Below, piece after piece: positions 54,410 through 63,915 of a stretch of 64,000 nucleotides of DNA. Made by a program: the position numbers and the translations under genes. The stretch is from positions 17,056 through 81,055 of the forward strand of contig CAKZKQ010000582.1 in the NCBI GenBank assembly GCA_937123825.1, given 5' to 3'. The notes under the pieces were generated by a model. It ran no database searches. It was not told the DNA's origin and worked only from the letters and a program-made list of their open reading frames with translations. The first letter of the stretch is position 1; each line of letters opens with the position of its first letter. Origin of the DNA: an uncultured Pseudomonadota bacterium (GTDB lineage Bacteria > Myxococcota_A > Bradymonadia > Bradymonadales > GCA-2716585).

Positions 54410-56614
54410 ATGACCAGCCAGCCACTGCACGCCGCCCAGACCACCGACCCCTCCCTGTGTCCCCAGCAAGAGCGCTGCCTGCTGGCGCTCCACCTGGCCG
54501 CCTCTCGCGGCGACACCCGTGCCTGGGAAGGCCACTTTGGCCACCTCGTCGAACTCCAAACGGCCCAAAACCAGACCCAAGACCTCAACGCCGCCCAGAT
54601 GTCCGCCGCCCTGGGCACCGCCGCCCGCACGCTCCTTGGCCTCTGGCTCCAAAACCGCCCCCAAACCCCCGCTGACGCCCCCCACACCCCTTCTACCTTC
54701 ACCGCCCCCCAACCCCCACCCGAGCGCCGCGCCGAACTCCAATGTGCCCGTCTGGTCGCCCTGGCCACCGCCGACGACCAGCCCATCGGCGCGCTGGCCG
54801 GGCGCTTTGGCCTCGACGCGCTGGAGATCTGCCTCCTGACGCTGACCTGGCTCATCCAGACCGACCCCGAGTTGGCCCGCGCCTGCGCCTACGCCGTCGA
54901 AGAAGACCCCCAGGACGCCGCCCAGACCTCGCTGCTGATGGGCATGATCCTGGGCGCCCGAGGGCCGCTTTGGGCGCTGACGCGCCTGCGGCTGCACCCC
55001 ATGGCCCCGCTGCGCCACTTTGAGCTGCTGACCACCGACAACCCCGAGCGCTGCACCGACGGCGCCCTGCGCCTGAGCGAGAGCGCCGCCCTGGCCATGG
55101 ACGGCTGCCTGGTCCCTGCCCCCGAACTGGTGGGCGCTGCCAGGTGGCTCCCCCCCACCGACCAACACCCCCCACACGACCCGCACACCGCACAGTCACT
55201 CACCCACCAACTCCACACCCGCGGCAAAGTCACTCGCCCCATTCTGGTCGGACCGGCCGAATCCAGCCGCACCACGCTTGTCCACGCCGCAGCCAGCGCC
55301 CAGGGGCGCTCCACGCTGGCCCTCGACGGGCGACACCTGGAGGGCCAAACCCCACGGGCGCTGCGTCGCCTGATCTCTGTCGCCATGCGCGAAGCCAGGC
55401 TCCACAACGCCGTGCTCTACATCGACCTGCCCGACCCCCAAAGCACCGAAGACGGCGCCCACACCGCCCTGCCGCTCTCAGGACTCATCCAAAACCTCAA
55501 CCAACACCACGACCGCTGTGTCCTGGGCGTCCACCCCGACCAGGCCCCCTCGCTGGTGGGCCTCAAAGGCCGCAGCCCCCTGATGGTCCCCGGCCTGACC
55601 CGCACCGAACGCGTGACCCTCTGGCAATACGCCCTGGAACAAGAGGGTTTGGGCACAGTCTCACCAGAAACCCTGGAGCGCGTGGCCTCTCGCTTCCCCC
55701 TGCCGCACCAGACCATCATCGAAGGCGCCGCCGAAGTCGCCCGAGGCCTCCACACACACACGCAAGAAGGCCTTGACCGAGCCCTGGAAGAGGTCGCGGC
55801 GCGGATCTCCGTGGGGCGCTCGTCGTCTCTGGCCGAAAGATTGGAGACTTCGCTCGGTTGGGGGGACGTGGTGCTGCCCGATCAGACCTTTGAGGCGCTC
55901 ATGGAGATCATCACTTTTGCCCGCTACCGCGCTCAGGTCATGGATCAGTGGGGGTTTCGGCGCAAACTCCCCTACGGACGCGCCCTGAGCGCCCTCTTTT
56001 ATGGCCCGCCCGGCACTGGCAAGACCATGGTCGCCGGCATCATCGCCCGAGAACTCAATCAAGAGCTGCTGAGGGTCGATGTCTCCCAGATTGTCAGCAA
56101 GTGGCTGGGCGAAACCGAGAAAAACATCGCCCGACTCTTTGAAGAAGCTCGCCGCAACAACGCCGTGCTCCTCTTTGATGAAGCCGACAGCCTCTTTGGC
56201 AAGCGCACCGAGGTCAAAAGCTCCAACGACCGCCACGCCAACATGAACGTCAACTACCTGCTCCAGGCCATGGAGTCCTTTGAAGGGGTGGTGCTGATGA
56301 CGACCAACTTTGAAGGCTCCATCGACGAGGCCTTCAAACGCCGCATCCGCTTCCACATCGGCTTTGAGTTCCCCGACGAGACGCTGCGCGGCCACCTCTG
56401 GCGCTCACTGCTGCCCCGACAAGCCCCCAAGGCCCAGCACATCGACTTTGATGCCCTGGGAGAGACCTTTGAAATGAGCGGCGGCTACATCAAGGACGCC
56501 GTGCTGCGGGCCGCGTTCATGGCCGCCGAACAAGGCCGCCCCATCGACACCGAGATGCTCATGGAGGCCGGACACCGAATTTACAAGGAGCTGGGCCACC
56601 TCATCCGCTGGTAA
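54410..56614 (+). CDS. eCIS-type (Afp15-like) AAA+ ATPase
   Basis: 734 residues from ATG 54410. The N-terminal part (about 100-245) has the winged-helix-like pattern of Afp15 ATPases from extracellular contractile injection systems: FGLDALEICLLTLTW, an ELARACAYAVEED region, then PLRHFELL. Two ATPase modules follow. The first (about 280-450) is degraded (GPAESSRTT for Walker A, VLYIDLPD for Walker B). The second (about 520-730) is intact: YGPPGTGKTMVAG (about 530), LLFDEADSLFGKR (about 587), ATTNFEG-like MTTNFEG, and arginine fingers in FKRRIRFH. Known relatives assemble or disassemble eCIS particles or load effectors. No tube, sheath or baseplate gene lies in the window. Confidence 0.85.
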   Translation: MTSQPLHAAQTTDPSLCPQQERCLLALHLAASRGDTRAWEGHFGHLVELQTAQNQTQDLNAAQMSAALGTAARTLLGLWLQNRPQTPADAPHTPSTFTAPQPPPERRAELQCARLVALATADDQPIGALAGRFGLDALEICLLTLTWLIQTDPELARACAYAVEEDPQDAAQTSLLMGMILGARGPLWALTRLRLHPMAPLRHFELLTTDNPERCTDGALRLSESAALAMDGCLVPAPELVGAARWLPPTDQHPPHDPHTAQSLTHQLHTRGKVTRPILVGPAESSRTTLVHAAASAQGRSTLALDGRHLEGQTPRALRRLISVAMREARLHNAVLYIDLPDPQSTEDGAHTALPLSGLIQNLNQHHDRCVLGVHPDQAPSLVGLKGRSPLMVPGLTRTERVTLWQYALEQEGLGTVSPETLERVASRFPLPHQTIIEGAAEVARGLHTHTQEGLDRALEEVAARISVGRSSSLAERLETSLGWGDVVLPDQTFEALMEIITFARYRAQVMDQWGFRRKLPYGRALSALFYGPPGTGKTMVAGIIARELNQELLRVDVSQIVSKWLGETEKNIARLFEEARRNNAVLLFDEADSLFGKRTEVKSSNDRHANMNVNYLLQAMESFEGVVLMTTNFEGSIDEAFKRRIRFHIGFEFPDETLRGHLWRSLLPRQAPKAQHIDFDALGETFEMSGGYIKDAVLRAAFMAAEQGRPIDTEMLMEAGHRIYKELGHLIRW

Positions 56615-56799
56615 ACCGCTTTAGTCGTCCCAAACCAGGTCGGAGAACCTCACAAAGAGGCCCCAAACCACCTCAAACCTCACCCAACACCGTCTTGCGC
56701 CGCATCCCCAAGCGGTTTGACCGTCAAAAAGAGCGCCAAACGTCCTCGCCCACCCACGCAAGAGGCCTTTGGGGCACCACAAAGCCAGGAAAACGCCCC

Positions 56800-59700
56800 A
56801 TGGCCGACGCAAAGACCCTCAACAAACGCAAAAACCGCCGCAAAGCCGCCAAAGAAGCCCCCAAAGAACCCGCCAAGGAAGCCAAAGCGCGCCGCAACAA
56901 GCGCAAAGAGCGCAAGAAAGGCCCCAAAACCCCCAAAGCACGCCAGCAAGAACGTGACGCCGACTCAAAAGGGGCACAAAAAGAGCGGGACACCCAGACA
57001 GAAGACCAGGAACAAGCCCCCAAACAAGCGCAAACTCCCGCAACCCCTCAAGCTGACGCAGGCCGAGAGGCCACAGACCAGGACAAAGACCCATCCAAGG
57101 CCAATGCGAAGGGTCCACAAGACCCCCAAAACAACACAAATGTCTTCGGAGTCGATCCCAAAGAGCCCTTTGGCCCCATCGCAGGCCCGCTAACCGCTGG
57201 CCAAGAGGCCGTTGATAAGCTCACAGAGCGCATTTTTGAAGGTCCGCCGGTCGCTCAAGCTGAATCCATGAGCACGGACGTCCCCACCCAATACGTCCTG
57301 CACAAACAATGGCAACAAACCCCATTGGGCCAGGGCGCAGGGGACTACTCCACCTACGGCGAAGCCTTCTCACCTGAGCGCCTTCACGCCGCGGTGGAGA
57401 CCGTCGCCAATACCATACAATCCAAAGCTCCCTCAGCCGCAGTGACATTCACCGTAGGCCTCGCCCTGCAGTTTGCCCCCGACGTGCTCAAAGCCATTCC
57501 TGGCCTGGGTGATGTCATTGGGATTTTGGATGGGGTGCTCACCCTGGGCAACTTTGACATTGGGGCCATGCTCGGGCGCGGCAGCACAATTTTGAACACA
57601 GAAGCATGGGACGATGACCCGTGGGGCACGATGGCCGATGCATTCATGCTGACCAGAGACGGGCTGACTGTCCTGGGCGGTATCATCGACCTTACTGGCG
57701 GCATTTTGGGCGTGCTCAAACGACTTATCGATGCCCCAGTTGCTGCTGCGGGGAGTGTTGCTGCGGCAGTGCCTGAAGCCACAGTATCCAAGGGGGCTGC
57801 AGCCGCCGCTGCTGGATACATCGCCACCACAGAGATGCCGTTGATTGCCTTGGATGCACTCAAGCTCAGCATCTCGCTGGCCAAAGTGGGCTGCGCTGGC
57901 GCAGCCGCATCCTGCCGCATCATCAGCACATTGACCCAGGACGGCGACGCACAGCAGATCGCCCAAACACTGGACAAACTCGAAGGCGACACTGGCGCTC
58001 TTGTTGGAGACGCCGGGCTGGCCCTCATGAGCACGATCTCAAACTTCAGAAAGTACGCCACATCCGGCACCAAAGACGCCCCCAAAGACAAAACACCATC
58101 GCCCACAAAGCGGCTCGCCCCCCTGCCCGCCAAGCTGTCCAAACTCTCGCTGCCGCAGGGCGACGCCAGCGGAGCTGGCACTGCACAACGCGTGGGCCGA
58201 TGGGCTCAGGCCGAGGACACCCGAAATAAGACGTGGTCGATTTTTGGGACCTGGTCCCACAACATCCTCAATGACCAACCATCCATGCCCTTTGTCGAGT
58301 CGTTCAAACACCTCCCAGAGTCACCACACGAGCCAGCCCATATCGACTCCAAACGCGCCGAACTTCACCACCTCGAAGGACAAAAAGAAGAACTTCAACT
58401 CTGGCTTCCTCAAATCCATCAAAAAGAAGCCGAAGCCGAGCAACACAAAGCCATTTCGGCGACTGCTGCCGCCAAAGGGCTCCAACACCAACAAGCCTTG
58501 GAGCCTGTCGACCAACAGTTGCAGGCCAAACAACAAGCCCAAAACAAAGCCAAATCGGTCCTGGCGACCTCTGAGGCCGATCAAGCAAAAGCCGCAGACT
58601 CATCAAAAACCCAAGCCGAGGTCATGGCACAGCTTAAGAAATTCCTTGCCTTTGCAGACAGCGTCCCTGCGGTGTTGATCCCGGCGCGCATCGCAGGAGA
58701 CCTCAAAAAGGTCAAAGGGCTGGTGGCCGGGCAAAACGGCGAGCAAAACACCACAGACACCAAAGGAGAGAAGAGCAAGGGCAAAGCGCAGATGGAGCGA
58801 TCAGCGCAGTCCCTTGACCAGGCGCAACAACAAAGCGCCAAAGAGCACCAACGCGGCAAAGACCTCCAAACCGACGCAGAACAACTCAACACCCAGGCCC
58901 AAACTCGCCAGACCGCTTTGGCCCAACAGAAACAAAAGGCCGAGGCAGATACCAAGGCCGTCAAGACCAGGATCGAACAACTCAACTCTGAGGTGAAAGA
59001 AGCCGAGCAGAGCATGGAGGCCTGGGCCAACGTCCATGAAGCCACCGCGGCCCAAAACGATCTCATCGCTGACGTGCTGATTGACGGCGCAGAGATCAGA
59101 GACGATGGCACTCAACAAACCCTCTCACAAACCCAGGAGTCACACATTCGAGCCGCCATGGACGACACCAGCGATTGCATCATGTTTTGCCGCCGATGCC
59201 TGAGCGAAGGGGCGACGCTGGTCAACGATCGGTCTGGGGGGCTGCTGGAAGGCATCGAACGTGTCAAAGGCCAAGGTCTTCTGGGGCTTCCCGCCGGACT
59301 CGGACGCGGGGCTGCGGGGGTGGCCACCGAAGGGATTGAGGACCTAGAGGCCATCCGCGCCGAATTGTCCCAGATCACGCCCGAGAACTACGCCGAGGTC
59401 CTGGGCAAGGCCTTTGACACCACCGGGCGCATCAGAAAGCGTTTGAAGCTCAGGCCCAAGGCAGACAAAGGCTTTGGTGACATCAAGCTGCCCACGCCCG
59501 AAATCCCCGATCCCACGCCAGAGGAGCCCAAGCCGGCCCCCAAACCCCCTGCCCCCGCACCCACTGCGGTCTTCTTCTCCCACAACCAGCCCACGCCAGG
59601 TGTGGGCAAAGGCCCGGTTCTGGCACCCGAGAAGGCCGGACAATCCAAGAAGGCGCTGCAGGACTACACCGCGTACTTCAGCCAGGGACGCGGCGGCAGC

Positions 59701-60003
59701 GTCAACATGGTCGGCTTTGCCAGCGTCGAGGGCAGCAAGGCCCACAACGAGCAGCTCGCCGCGCGCCGCATCGACTTTGTCGAGGGCTCGCTGACGGGAG
59801 CCGATGTGCAAACCAACCGCTCACTGTCGGTCTCGGCGCTGGTGGAGGGCGAGGGCAGTGTGAATGAGCCAGGGACACCGGCCTTTGATGAGGCCGACGG
59901 TGGGGGGTACGAGCACAGCTTCTGGCGCAAAGTCACCCTGGAAGTGGGCCAGGAGCCTGAGTTTGAGAAGGAGGCGGCGTCAGAGACATCGGAGGTGGGC
60001 TGA
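56800..60003 (+). CDS. Large coiled-coil protein with C-terminal OmpA-like domain
   Basis: 1067 residues from ATG 56800, with AGGA 10 bases upstream. The N-terminus (about 1-110) is Lys/Arg/Ala/Pro-rich and probably disordered. A hydrophobic stretch (about 210-385) has Gly/Ala-rich segments that look like a membrane-inserting or packed helical domain (VLKAIPGLGDVIGILDGVLT). Residues about 530-800 are Gln/Ala/Lys-rich coiled coil. A Pro linker (about 905-930) leads to an OmpA/MotB-like domain (about 935-1050): VNMVGFASVEGSKAHNEQL, rRID. The arrangement recalls large eCIS-associated proteins, though the DUF4157 zincin motif HExxH is absent. It follows the ATPase gene by 185 bases and may be its cargo or partner; that is inference. 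Confidence 0.8.
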   Translation: MADAKTLNKRKNRRKAAKEAPKEPAKEAKARRNKRKERKKGPKTPKARQQERDADSKGAQKERDTQTEDQEQAPKQAQTPATPQADAGREATDQDKDPSKANAKGPQDPQNNTNVFGVDPKEPFGPIAGPLTAGQEAVDKLTERIFEGPPVAQAESMSTDVPTQYVLHKQWQQTPLGQGAGDYSTYGEAFSPERLHAAVETVANTIQSKAPSAAVTFTVGLALQFAPDVLKAIPGLGDVIGILDGVLTLGNFDIGAMLGRGSTILNTEAWDDDPWGTMADAFMLTRDGLTVLGGIIDLTGGILGVLKRLIDAPVAAAGSVAAAVPEATVSKGAAAAAAGYIATTEMPLIALDALKLSISLAKVGCAGAAASCRIISTLTQDGDAQQIAQTLDKLEGDTGALVGDAGLALMSTISNFRKYATSGTKDAPKDKTPSPTKRLAPLPAKLSKLSLPQGDASGAGTAQRVGRWAQAEDTRNKTWSIFGTWSHNILNDQPSMPFVESFKHLPESPHEPAHIDSKRAELHHLEGQKEELQLWLPQIHQKEAEAEQHKAISATAAAKGLQHQQALEPVDQQLQAKQQAQNKAKSVLATSEADQAKAADSSKTQAEVMAQLKKFLAFADSVPAVLIPARIAGDLKKVKGLVAGQNGEQNTTDTKGEKSKGKAQMERSAQSLDQAQQQSAKEHQRGKDLQTDAEQLNTQAQTRQTALAQQKQKAEADTKAVKTRIEQLNSEVKEAEQSMEAWANVHEATAAQNDLIADVLIDGAEIRDDGTQQTLSQTQESHIRAAMDDTSDCIMFCRRCLSEGATLVNDRSGGLLEGIERVKGQGLLGLPAGLGRGAAGVATEGIEDLEAIRAELSQITPENYAEVLGKAFDTTGRIRKRLKLRPKADKGFGDIKLPTPEIPDPTPEEPKPAPKPPAPAPTAVFFSHNQPTPGVGKGPVLAPEKAGQSKKALQDYTAYFSQGRGGSVNMVGFASVEGSKAHNEQLAARRIDFVEGSLTGADVQTNRSLSVSALVEGEGSVNEPGTPAFDEADGGGYEHSFWRKVTLEVGQEPEFEKEAASETSEVG

Positions 60004-60159
60004 AAAGAAGCGCCAAAGGGGTGTAAGCTGGGCCAAAAGACCCCGTTGGTTCAACGTGCGGCAGTTTTGGGCGACCAACGCCCACGCTCAGGCCTTGTCT
60101 GACCATTGCAAGACAAAGCCTCAATGATGTTGATCCACGAATGCCTCAGAGAGTCCCCA

Positions 60160-60777
60160 ATGAAACGCTTTTCGATCTTGTTCCTGTCCATGGCCTCGGT
60201 CTTCGCTGTGATGATTGGCCTGATGGCGTGCTCCAGCCCTCAAAACCCCGGCGCTGCAAACACCGCCAACCCCACCCAAAGCGACGACGCGCCAGACCAA
60301 AGCGTGGAACCCGCCAGCGATGAGCCCATGTCCAGGCCCGCCGCGCCGGTGGCCAAAGATCCCTTCGCCGACCAGGCATGCCCCACACCCAAACCAATCC
60401 CCGCCTGCGACCCTGCCGACACAAAAGACCTCGTCGCGGCCGTCGACATCGCCAACGACGTCAAGGGCTTCATGGGCAAGGTCGTGCGCATCAAGGACAC
60501 GCTCTTGCCCAGCACGATGGTCTGCACCGAGATGGAATGCGGCCCCGAAAACCCCTGCTGCAACTCATGCGGCGGCGGTGTCGGCTTTCCCGCCCTGCCA
60601 GACATCGGCATCGACAACGTCCAGGACCCTGGGCGCTTCTCCTGCCATAGCCTGGGCTGCAAGACGTGCTGCGGCATCCCCATGGACCACAAAGAGCTCA
60701 TCGTCACCGCCAAGGTCACCGATCAATCCGGCTTCCTGATCCTGGCCGAGGCCACCGTCTGCGACCCCAACCCCTGA
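60160..60777 (+). CDS. 12-cysteine lipoprotein, paralogue 1
   Basis: 205 residues from ATG 60160. Signal peptide with lipobox LMAC and an Asp/Pro linker. The mature domain (about 72-203) has the shared cysteine pattern of the three tandem genes: CPTPKPIPAC, a strand VVRIKDTLL, CTEMEC, NPCCNSCGG, FSCHSLGCKTCCGI, and a final Cys in TVCDP. Strand order suggests an OB-like beta barrel with two CC sites. Six disulfides, or a metal or cluster, could be carried. No known family recognised. Confidence 0.83.
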   Translation: MKRFSILFLSMASVFAVMIGLMACSSPQNPGAANTANPTQSDDAPDQSVEPASDEPMSRPAAPVAKDPFADQACPTPKPIPACDPADTKDLVAAVDIANDVKGFMGKVVRIKDTLLPSTMVCTEMECGPENPCCNSCGGGVGFPALPDIGIDNVQDPGRFSCHSLGCKTCCGIPMDHKELIVTAKVTDQSGFLILAEATVCDPNP

Positions 60778-60927
60778 GGGTTTTGACAAAACGCCTTGGG
60801 GCTGGCCTTCCTACCGATGCGATGCGCTTGCATCCGCACCCATGACCCGGTTTGAAGGCCAGACCAAGGCCAAAAGGCGCACCTGCGACCCTTTGCACGG
60901 CGGCCCGGCACGAAAGGAGACAGCCCC

Positions 60928-61554
60928 ATGAAATCGCTCTTGCTCAACATCGCCCTGGCCATCGCCCTGACCGCGCTCTGCCTGGCCTGCGGCGGCCCCC
61001 AAAAAACCACCGATGAAGGCGATAACAACGCCGCCAAACCCGAGGCAGCCCCCGAAAGCGCGCCCGACGCCCCACCCGCACCCAAAGCGGGCGGACAATC
61101 GGCGCCCGCGCCCAAAACCCCGGCCCTGCACGACGGTGAAGGCAAAGTCTGCGCTCCCAAAGACCCCCTGCCTGCCTGCGCCGCTGGCGCCGACAAGGAC
61201 GCCATCGACGGCGCCGAGTTGGACAAACAAAAAGAGTCTCTCGCAGGCAAGGCCGTCAAAGTCCGCGACGCGTTGATTCAGGGGATCTCCACCTGCACCG
61301 CCAAAGGTTGCAGCCCCCAGGTCCCCTGCTGCAACGCCTGCAGCGCCAGCGTCTCTCTGGCCAGCGCCTCCAAGATCACCCTCGACAACCGCGCTGACGA
61401 CGGGCGCTTTGGGTGCAGCGGCGACAACTGCACCATGTGCTGCGGCGTCAACGCCGACGACATGAACAAAAACGCCCTCATCACCGGCACGCTGACCAAG
61501 ACCGACCTGGGCATCTACACCATCGGCAGCCCCACCGTCTGCCTCTTGCCTTAA
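60928..61554 (+). CDS. 12-cysteine lipoprotein, paralogue 2
   Basis: 208 residues from ATG 60928, with AGGAGA 8 bases upstream. Lipobox LAC within a signal peptide (LCLACGG). An Ala/Pro linker precedes the domain (about 72-205): CAPKDPLPAC, AVKVRDALI, CTAKGC, VPCCNACSA, FGCSGDNCTMCCGV, final TVCLLP. It aligns to the neighbours along the whole domain but differs in linker length. It probably arose by tandem duplication and is exported to the outer membrane. Confidence 0.83.
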   Translation: MKSLLLNIALAIALTALCLACGGPQKTTDEGDNNAAKPEAAPESAPDAPPAPKAGGQSAPAPKTPALHDGEGKVCAPKDPLPACAAGADKDAIDGAELDKQKESLAGKAVKVRDALIQGISTCTAKGCSPQVPCCNACSASVSLASASKITLDNRADDGRFGCSGDNCTMCCGVNADDMNKNALITGTLTKTDLGIYTIGSPTVCLLP

Positions 61555-61583
61555 GACCAAACCCCACAACCAGGGCGCACACC

Positions 61584-62096
61584 ATGATGTCCACCGCCTC
61601 CAAAACCCTCGGCAGCGCCCTGATGCTCATCGCGACCTGTGCCGCATTCATCGGCTGCGGAGGCTCCCAACCCACCGCCAACAAAGGCGGCCGGGTCTGC
61701 CCACCTCCGGCCCCGTTGCCCACCTGCACAGACACCACCGACACCATCGAGGCCAGCGCCCTGACCCAAGACCTGGAAAACCACCACAACCAACAAGTGC
61801 GCATCACAGGCACACTCATCCAAAGGGGCGCCGACTGCACTCGCCGTGGCTGCAGCGACGCCAACCCCTGCTGCAACACTTGTGGCGGTCTCATTGAATT
61901 CAAAGACGCACTGGGGCTGGAGTTGCGCGACCTCAAAGACCCCCTGCGCTTTGGCTGCCAAGGCGATGAATGCACCATGTGCTGCGGCATCGACGTCTCC
62001 AACCCCACAAAGCGCGTCATCCTCACCGGCACCGTCCAACGCACCAGCGCCGTCGCCTACCGCATCCAATACAAGGACCTCTGCCAACTGCCCTGA
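61584..62096 (+). CDS. 12-cysteine lipoprotein, paralogue 3
   Basis: 170 residues from ATG 61584 (ATG 61587 also possible). Signal peptide with FIGC. The linker is short, then the same domain (about 35-170): CPPPAPLPTC, QVRITGTLI, CTRRGC, NPCCNTCGG, FGCQGDECTMCCGI, final LCQLP. The strand VRITGTLI and a second VILTGTV near the end fit an OB-fold-like barrel. The gap to paralogue 2 is 29 bases, so at least these two are cotranscribed. Confidence 0.83.
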   Translation: MMSTASKTLGSALMLIATCAAFIGCGGSQPTANKGGRVCPPPAPLPTCTDTTDTIEASALTQDLENHHNQQVRITGTLIQRGADCTRRGCSDANPCCNTCGGLIEFKDALGLELRDLKDPLRFGCQGDECTMCCGIDVSNPTKRVILTGTVQRTSAVAYRIQYKDLCQLP

Positions 62097-62339
62097 CCCC
62101 ACACACACCATCGCCTACACCGTTCCACTATTGAGACGAACTCGTCAGTTCTCACCCCACTAAAACCAAGGACCTCTTACCTCCGCTGGCATATTTCGAT
62201 ACCGGCCAACCCCGTAACCACCGGTTTCGAAGCCTTAATTTCTCCTACCATTCAAAATCACGTTCCAAAGACGTTTTCCTTTGTGAACAAGGGTCACATT
62301 GTCTAATATTTGGAACCAGCCAATCTCCTCGACGCAAGG

Positions 62340-63779
62340 ATGATGGCCTCACAGAAGGCCCTAAAAGCAGTATTTATGTCAGAACGCCACGACCTTATTG
62401 AGCGCATAGAAACGCTCACAGACGACTTCAGAGAAATCGCCTCCAAAGACTCCGTCACCATTATGAAAGCCTGCCTGGGTGACGCATTACGAACCATCGG
62501 CACCGAACTTAAAAGCTCACTGATGGACCTCGGTGAACTGGAATTGCAGCGGCAAAGGGAGGAGGTGCTCTTTTTGCTGGCCGAGAACGCGCTCAAGTCC
62601 CACTCGCAAAACCCCGCGCGCTCGGCCGCAACGCCCCGGCTGGCCAAACCCGAGCCCAAACCCGCAGCGCCAACGCCCCAAACCGCCCCAGAACCGCGCG
62701 AGCCGGTCGCCTACGACCCCGAAGCGCTCCAGGCCAGCATGCGCGACACCGTGGGGCAAAGCGGCCAAAGCGGCGTGCTCCTGCCCGCCTGCCACCAATG
62801 GGTCAAACGCGTCGAGGCCTTTGTCTACGACGACGTCGAGCAACCCGGCCCCAACGACGCCGCCACCTTCCTGGAGCTGGTCACAGATCTGGGCGAGCAC
62901 AGCGCGGGGCTCAGCAACGACCTGCGCAACAAAGCGCTGCTGGCGCTCATCGCCCGCGCCCGCGACCTCCAGGAGCGCAACCCCTCGCTGGCCCAGAGCT
63001 ACGGCGCCATCGCCCAGGGTTTCTCCAAGGTCAGCACCTTCCAGAAAGAAGAAGGCGGCCGAGGCTACATCTACGGCCTGAGCCTCGACCACACCCCCGA
63101 GTCCACCACCTGGGAGCGCGACGCCTTCAAGGCCATGGGCGAGTTTGAGCGACGCCACTATGGCGAAGAGCACCTGAAGATGGATCCGGGCACCGCCGCC
63201 CACCGCGTCGAAGCCCTGCTCGACCAGGAACTGACCGCCGAAGCCCTTCAAAACGCCCTGCGCGACCTGCTGGCCGCCGGCATGCAGCCCAACCAACGCA
63301 TCTGCAACCTCCTGCTGCCCCACATCGACGCCCTCAAAGCCCCCAGGCTGCGCCGCCTGCGCAAAGCCGTCCGCGACCAACTCACCCAGGAAGAAGCCGA
63401 AGCCGTCCGCGACCAAACCATCCTTGACGGCTGGGAAGGCCTCGACTTCACCCACAACAAACACGCCATCGTCATCGGCGGCCTCAACCGCCGCCAAATG
63501 CTCGACCGCATCCAAGAGGCCTTCGGCTTCAAAGACGTCGAACACATCCACCTCGACCACCTGCGCAAAGTCCAAAGCGTCGCCTACAACCGCATGGGCG
63601 ACCAGGACGCCATCATCTTCGTCATGACCCGCTTCGTCTCCCACAAAGCCACCAACCTCATCTGGGACGGCTACCAACCCGACGGCGCCACCGTCATCAA
63701 CGTCGATCGCGGCTTCGGCATCACCTCCTTCCACCGCTGCCTCAACGACTCGGCGCCTTGGCTTTTAAGGGCTCGTTGA
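62340..63779 (+). CDS. Protein with C-terminal DUF2325-like domain
   Basis: About 479 residues. The start is uncertain: ATG 62340 has AAGG directly upstream; TTG 62310 and ATG 62376 are alternatives. An N-terminal helical region (about 1-85) and a Pro/Ala linker (about 90-125) come first. A helical middle follows (about 130-350). The end (about 365-470) matches DUF2325 in pattern: HAIVIGGLNRRQML, IIFVMTRFVSHKATNLI, VINVDRGFGITSF. DUF2325 proteins are of unknown function and probably bind a nucleotide or cofactor. The stop codon sits inside the terminator hairpin, so the gene ends its transcript. Confidence 0.82.
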   Translation: MMASQKALKAVFMSERHDLIERIETLTDDFREIASKDSVTIMKACLGDALRTIGTELKSSLMDLGELELQRQREEVLFLLAENALKSHSQNPARSAATPRLAKPEPKPAAPTPQTAPEPREPVAYDPEALQASMRDTVGQSGQSGVLLPACHQWVKRVEAFVYDDVEQPGPNDAATFLELVTDLGEHSAGLSNDLRNKALLALIARARDLQERNPSLAQSYGAIAQGFSKVSTFQKEEGGRGYIYGLSLDHTPESTTWERDAFKAMGEFERRHYGEEHLKMDPGTAAHRVEALLDQELTAEALQNALRDLLAAGMQPNQRICNLLLPHIDALKAPRLRRLRKAVRDQLTQEEAEAVRDQTILDGWEGLDFTHNKHAIVIGGLNRRQMLDRIQEAFGFKDVEHIHLDHLRKVQSVAYNRMGDQDAIIFVMTRFVSHKATNLIWDGYQPDGATVINVDRGFGITSFHRCLNDSAPWLLRAR

Positions 63780-63786
63780 GCCCTTT
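63768..63786 (+). terminator. Intrinsic terminator overlapping the stop codon
   Basis: AGGGCTC-GTT-GAGCCCT is a perfect 7-bp stem followed by TT; the TGA of the preceding gene lies within it. Confidence 0.65.
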
Positions 63787-63799
63787 GCGCTTTGGCGCG

Positions 63800-63915
63800 G
63801 TTCGCGGCGCCGGCGCTGCGCTTGGCTTGCTTTCGGTTCGCGGCGCTGCGCTTGCTTTTGGTTCGGTCGCTCGCTGCGCTCGCTTCCTTGTGGTGCGGTC
63901 GCTGCGCTCCCTTGT
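63800..63915. repeat. GC-rich direct and inverted repeat cluster
   Basis: Imperfect copies of GGTTCGCGGCG...CTGCGCTTG occur twice (about 63799 and 63834), followed by GGTCGCTCGCTGCGCTCGCTT and GCGGTCGCTGCGCTCCCTTG. The units contain GCTGCGC cores able to pair with each other. It may be a REP-like or decayed element, and no reliable gene was seen from 63785 to the window edge. Confidence 0.5.

Noticed and set aside
54410..60003. A full contractile injection system
   Set aside because: Only the ATPase resembles eCIS; no tube, sheath, baseplate or spike gene is present.
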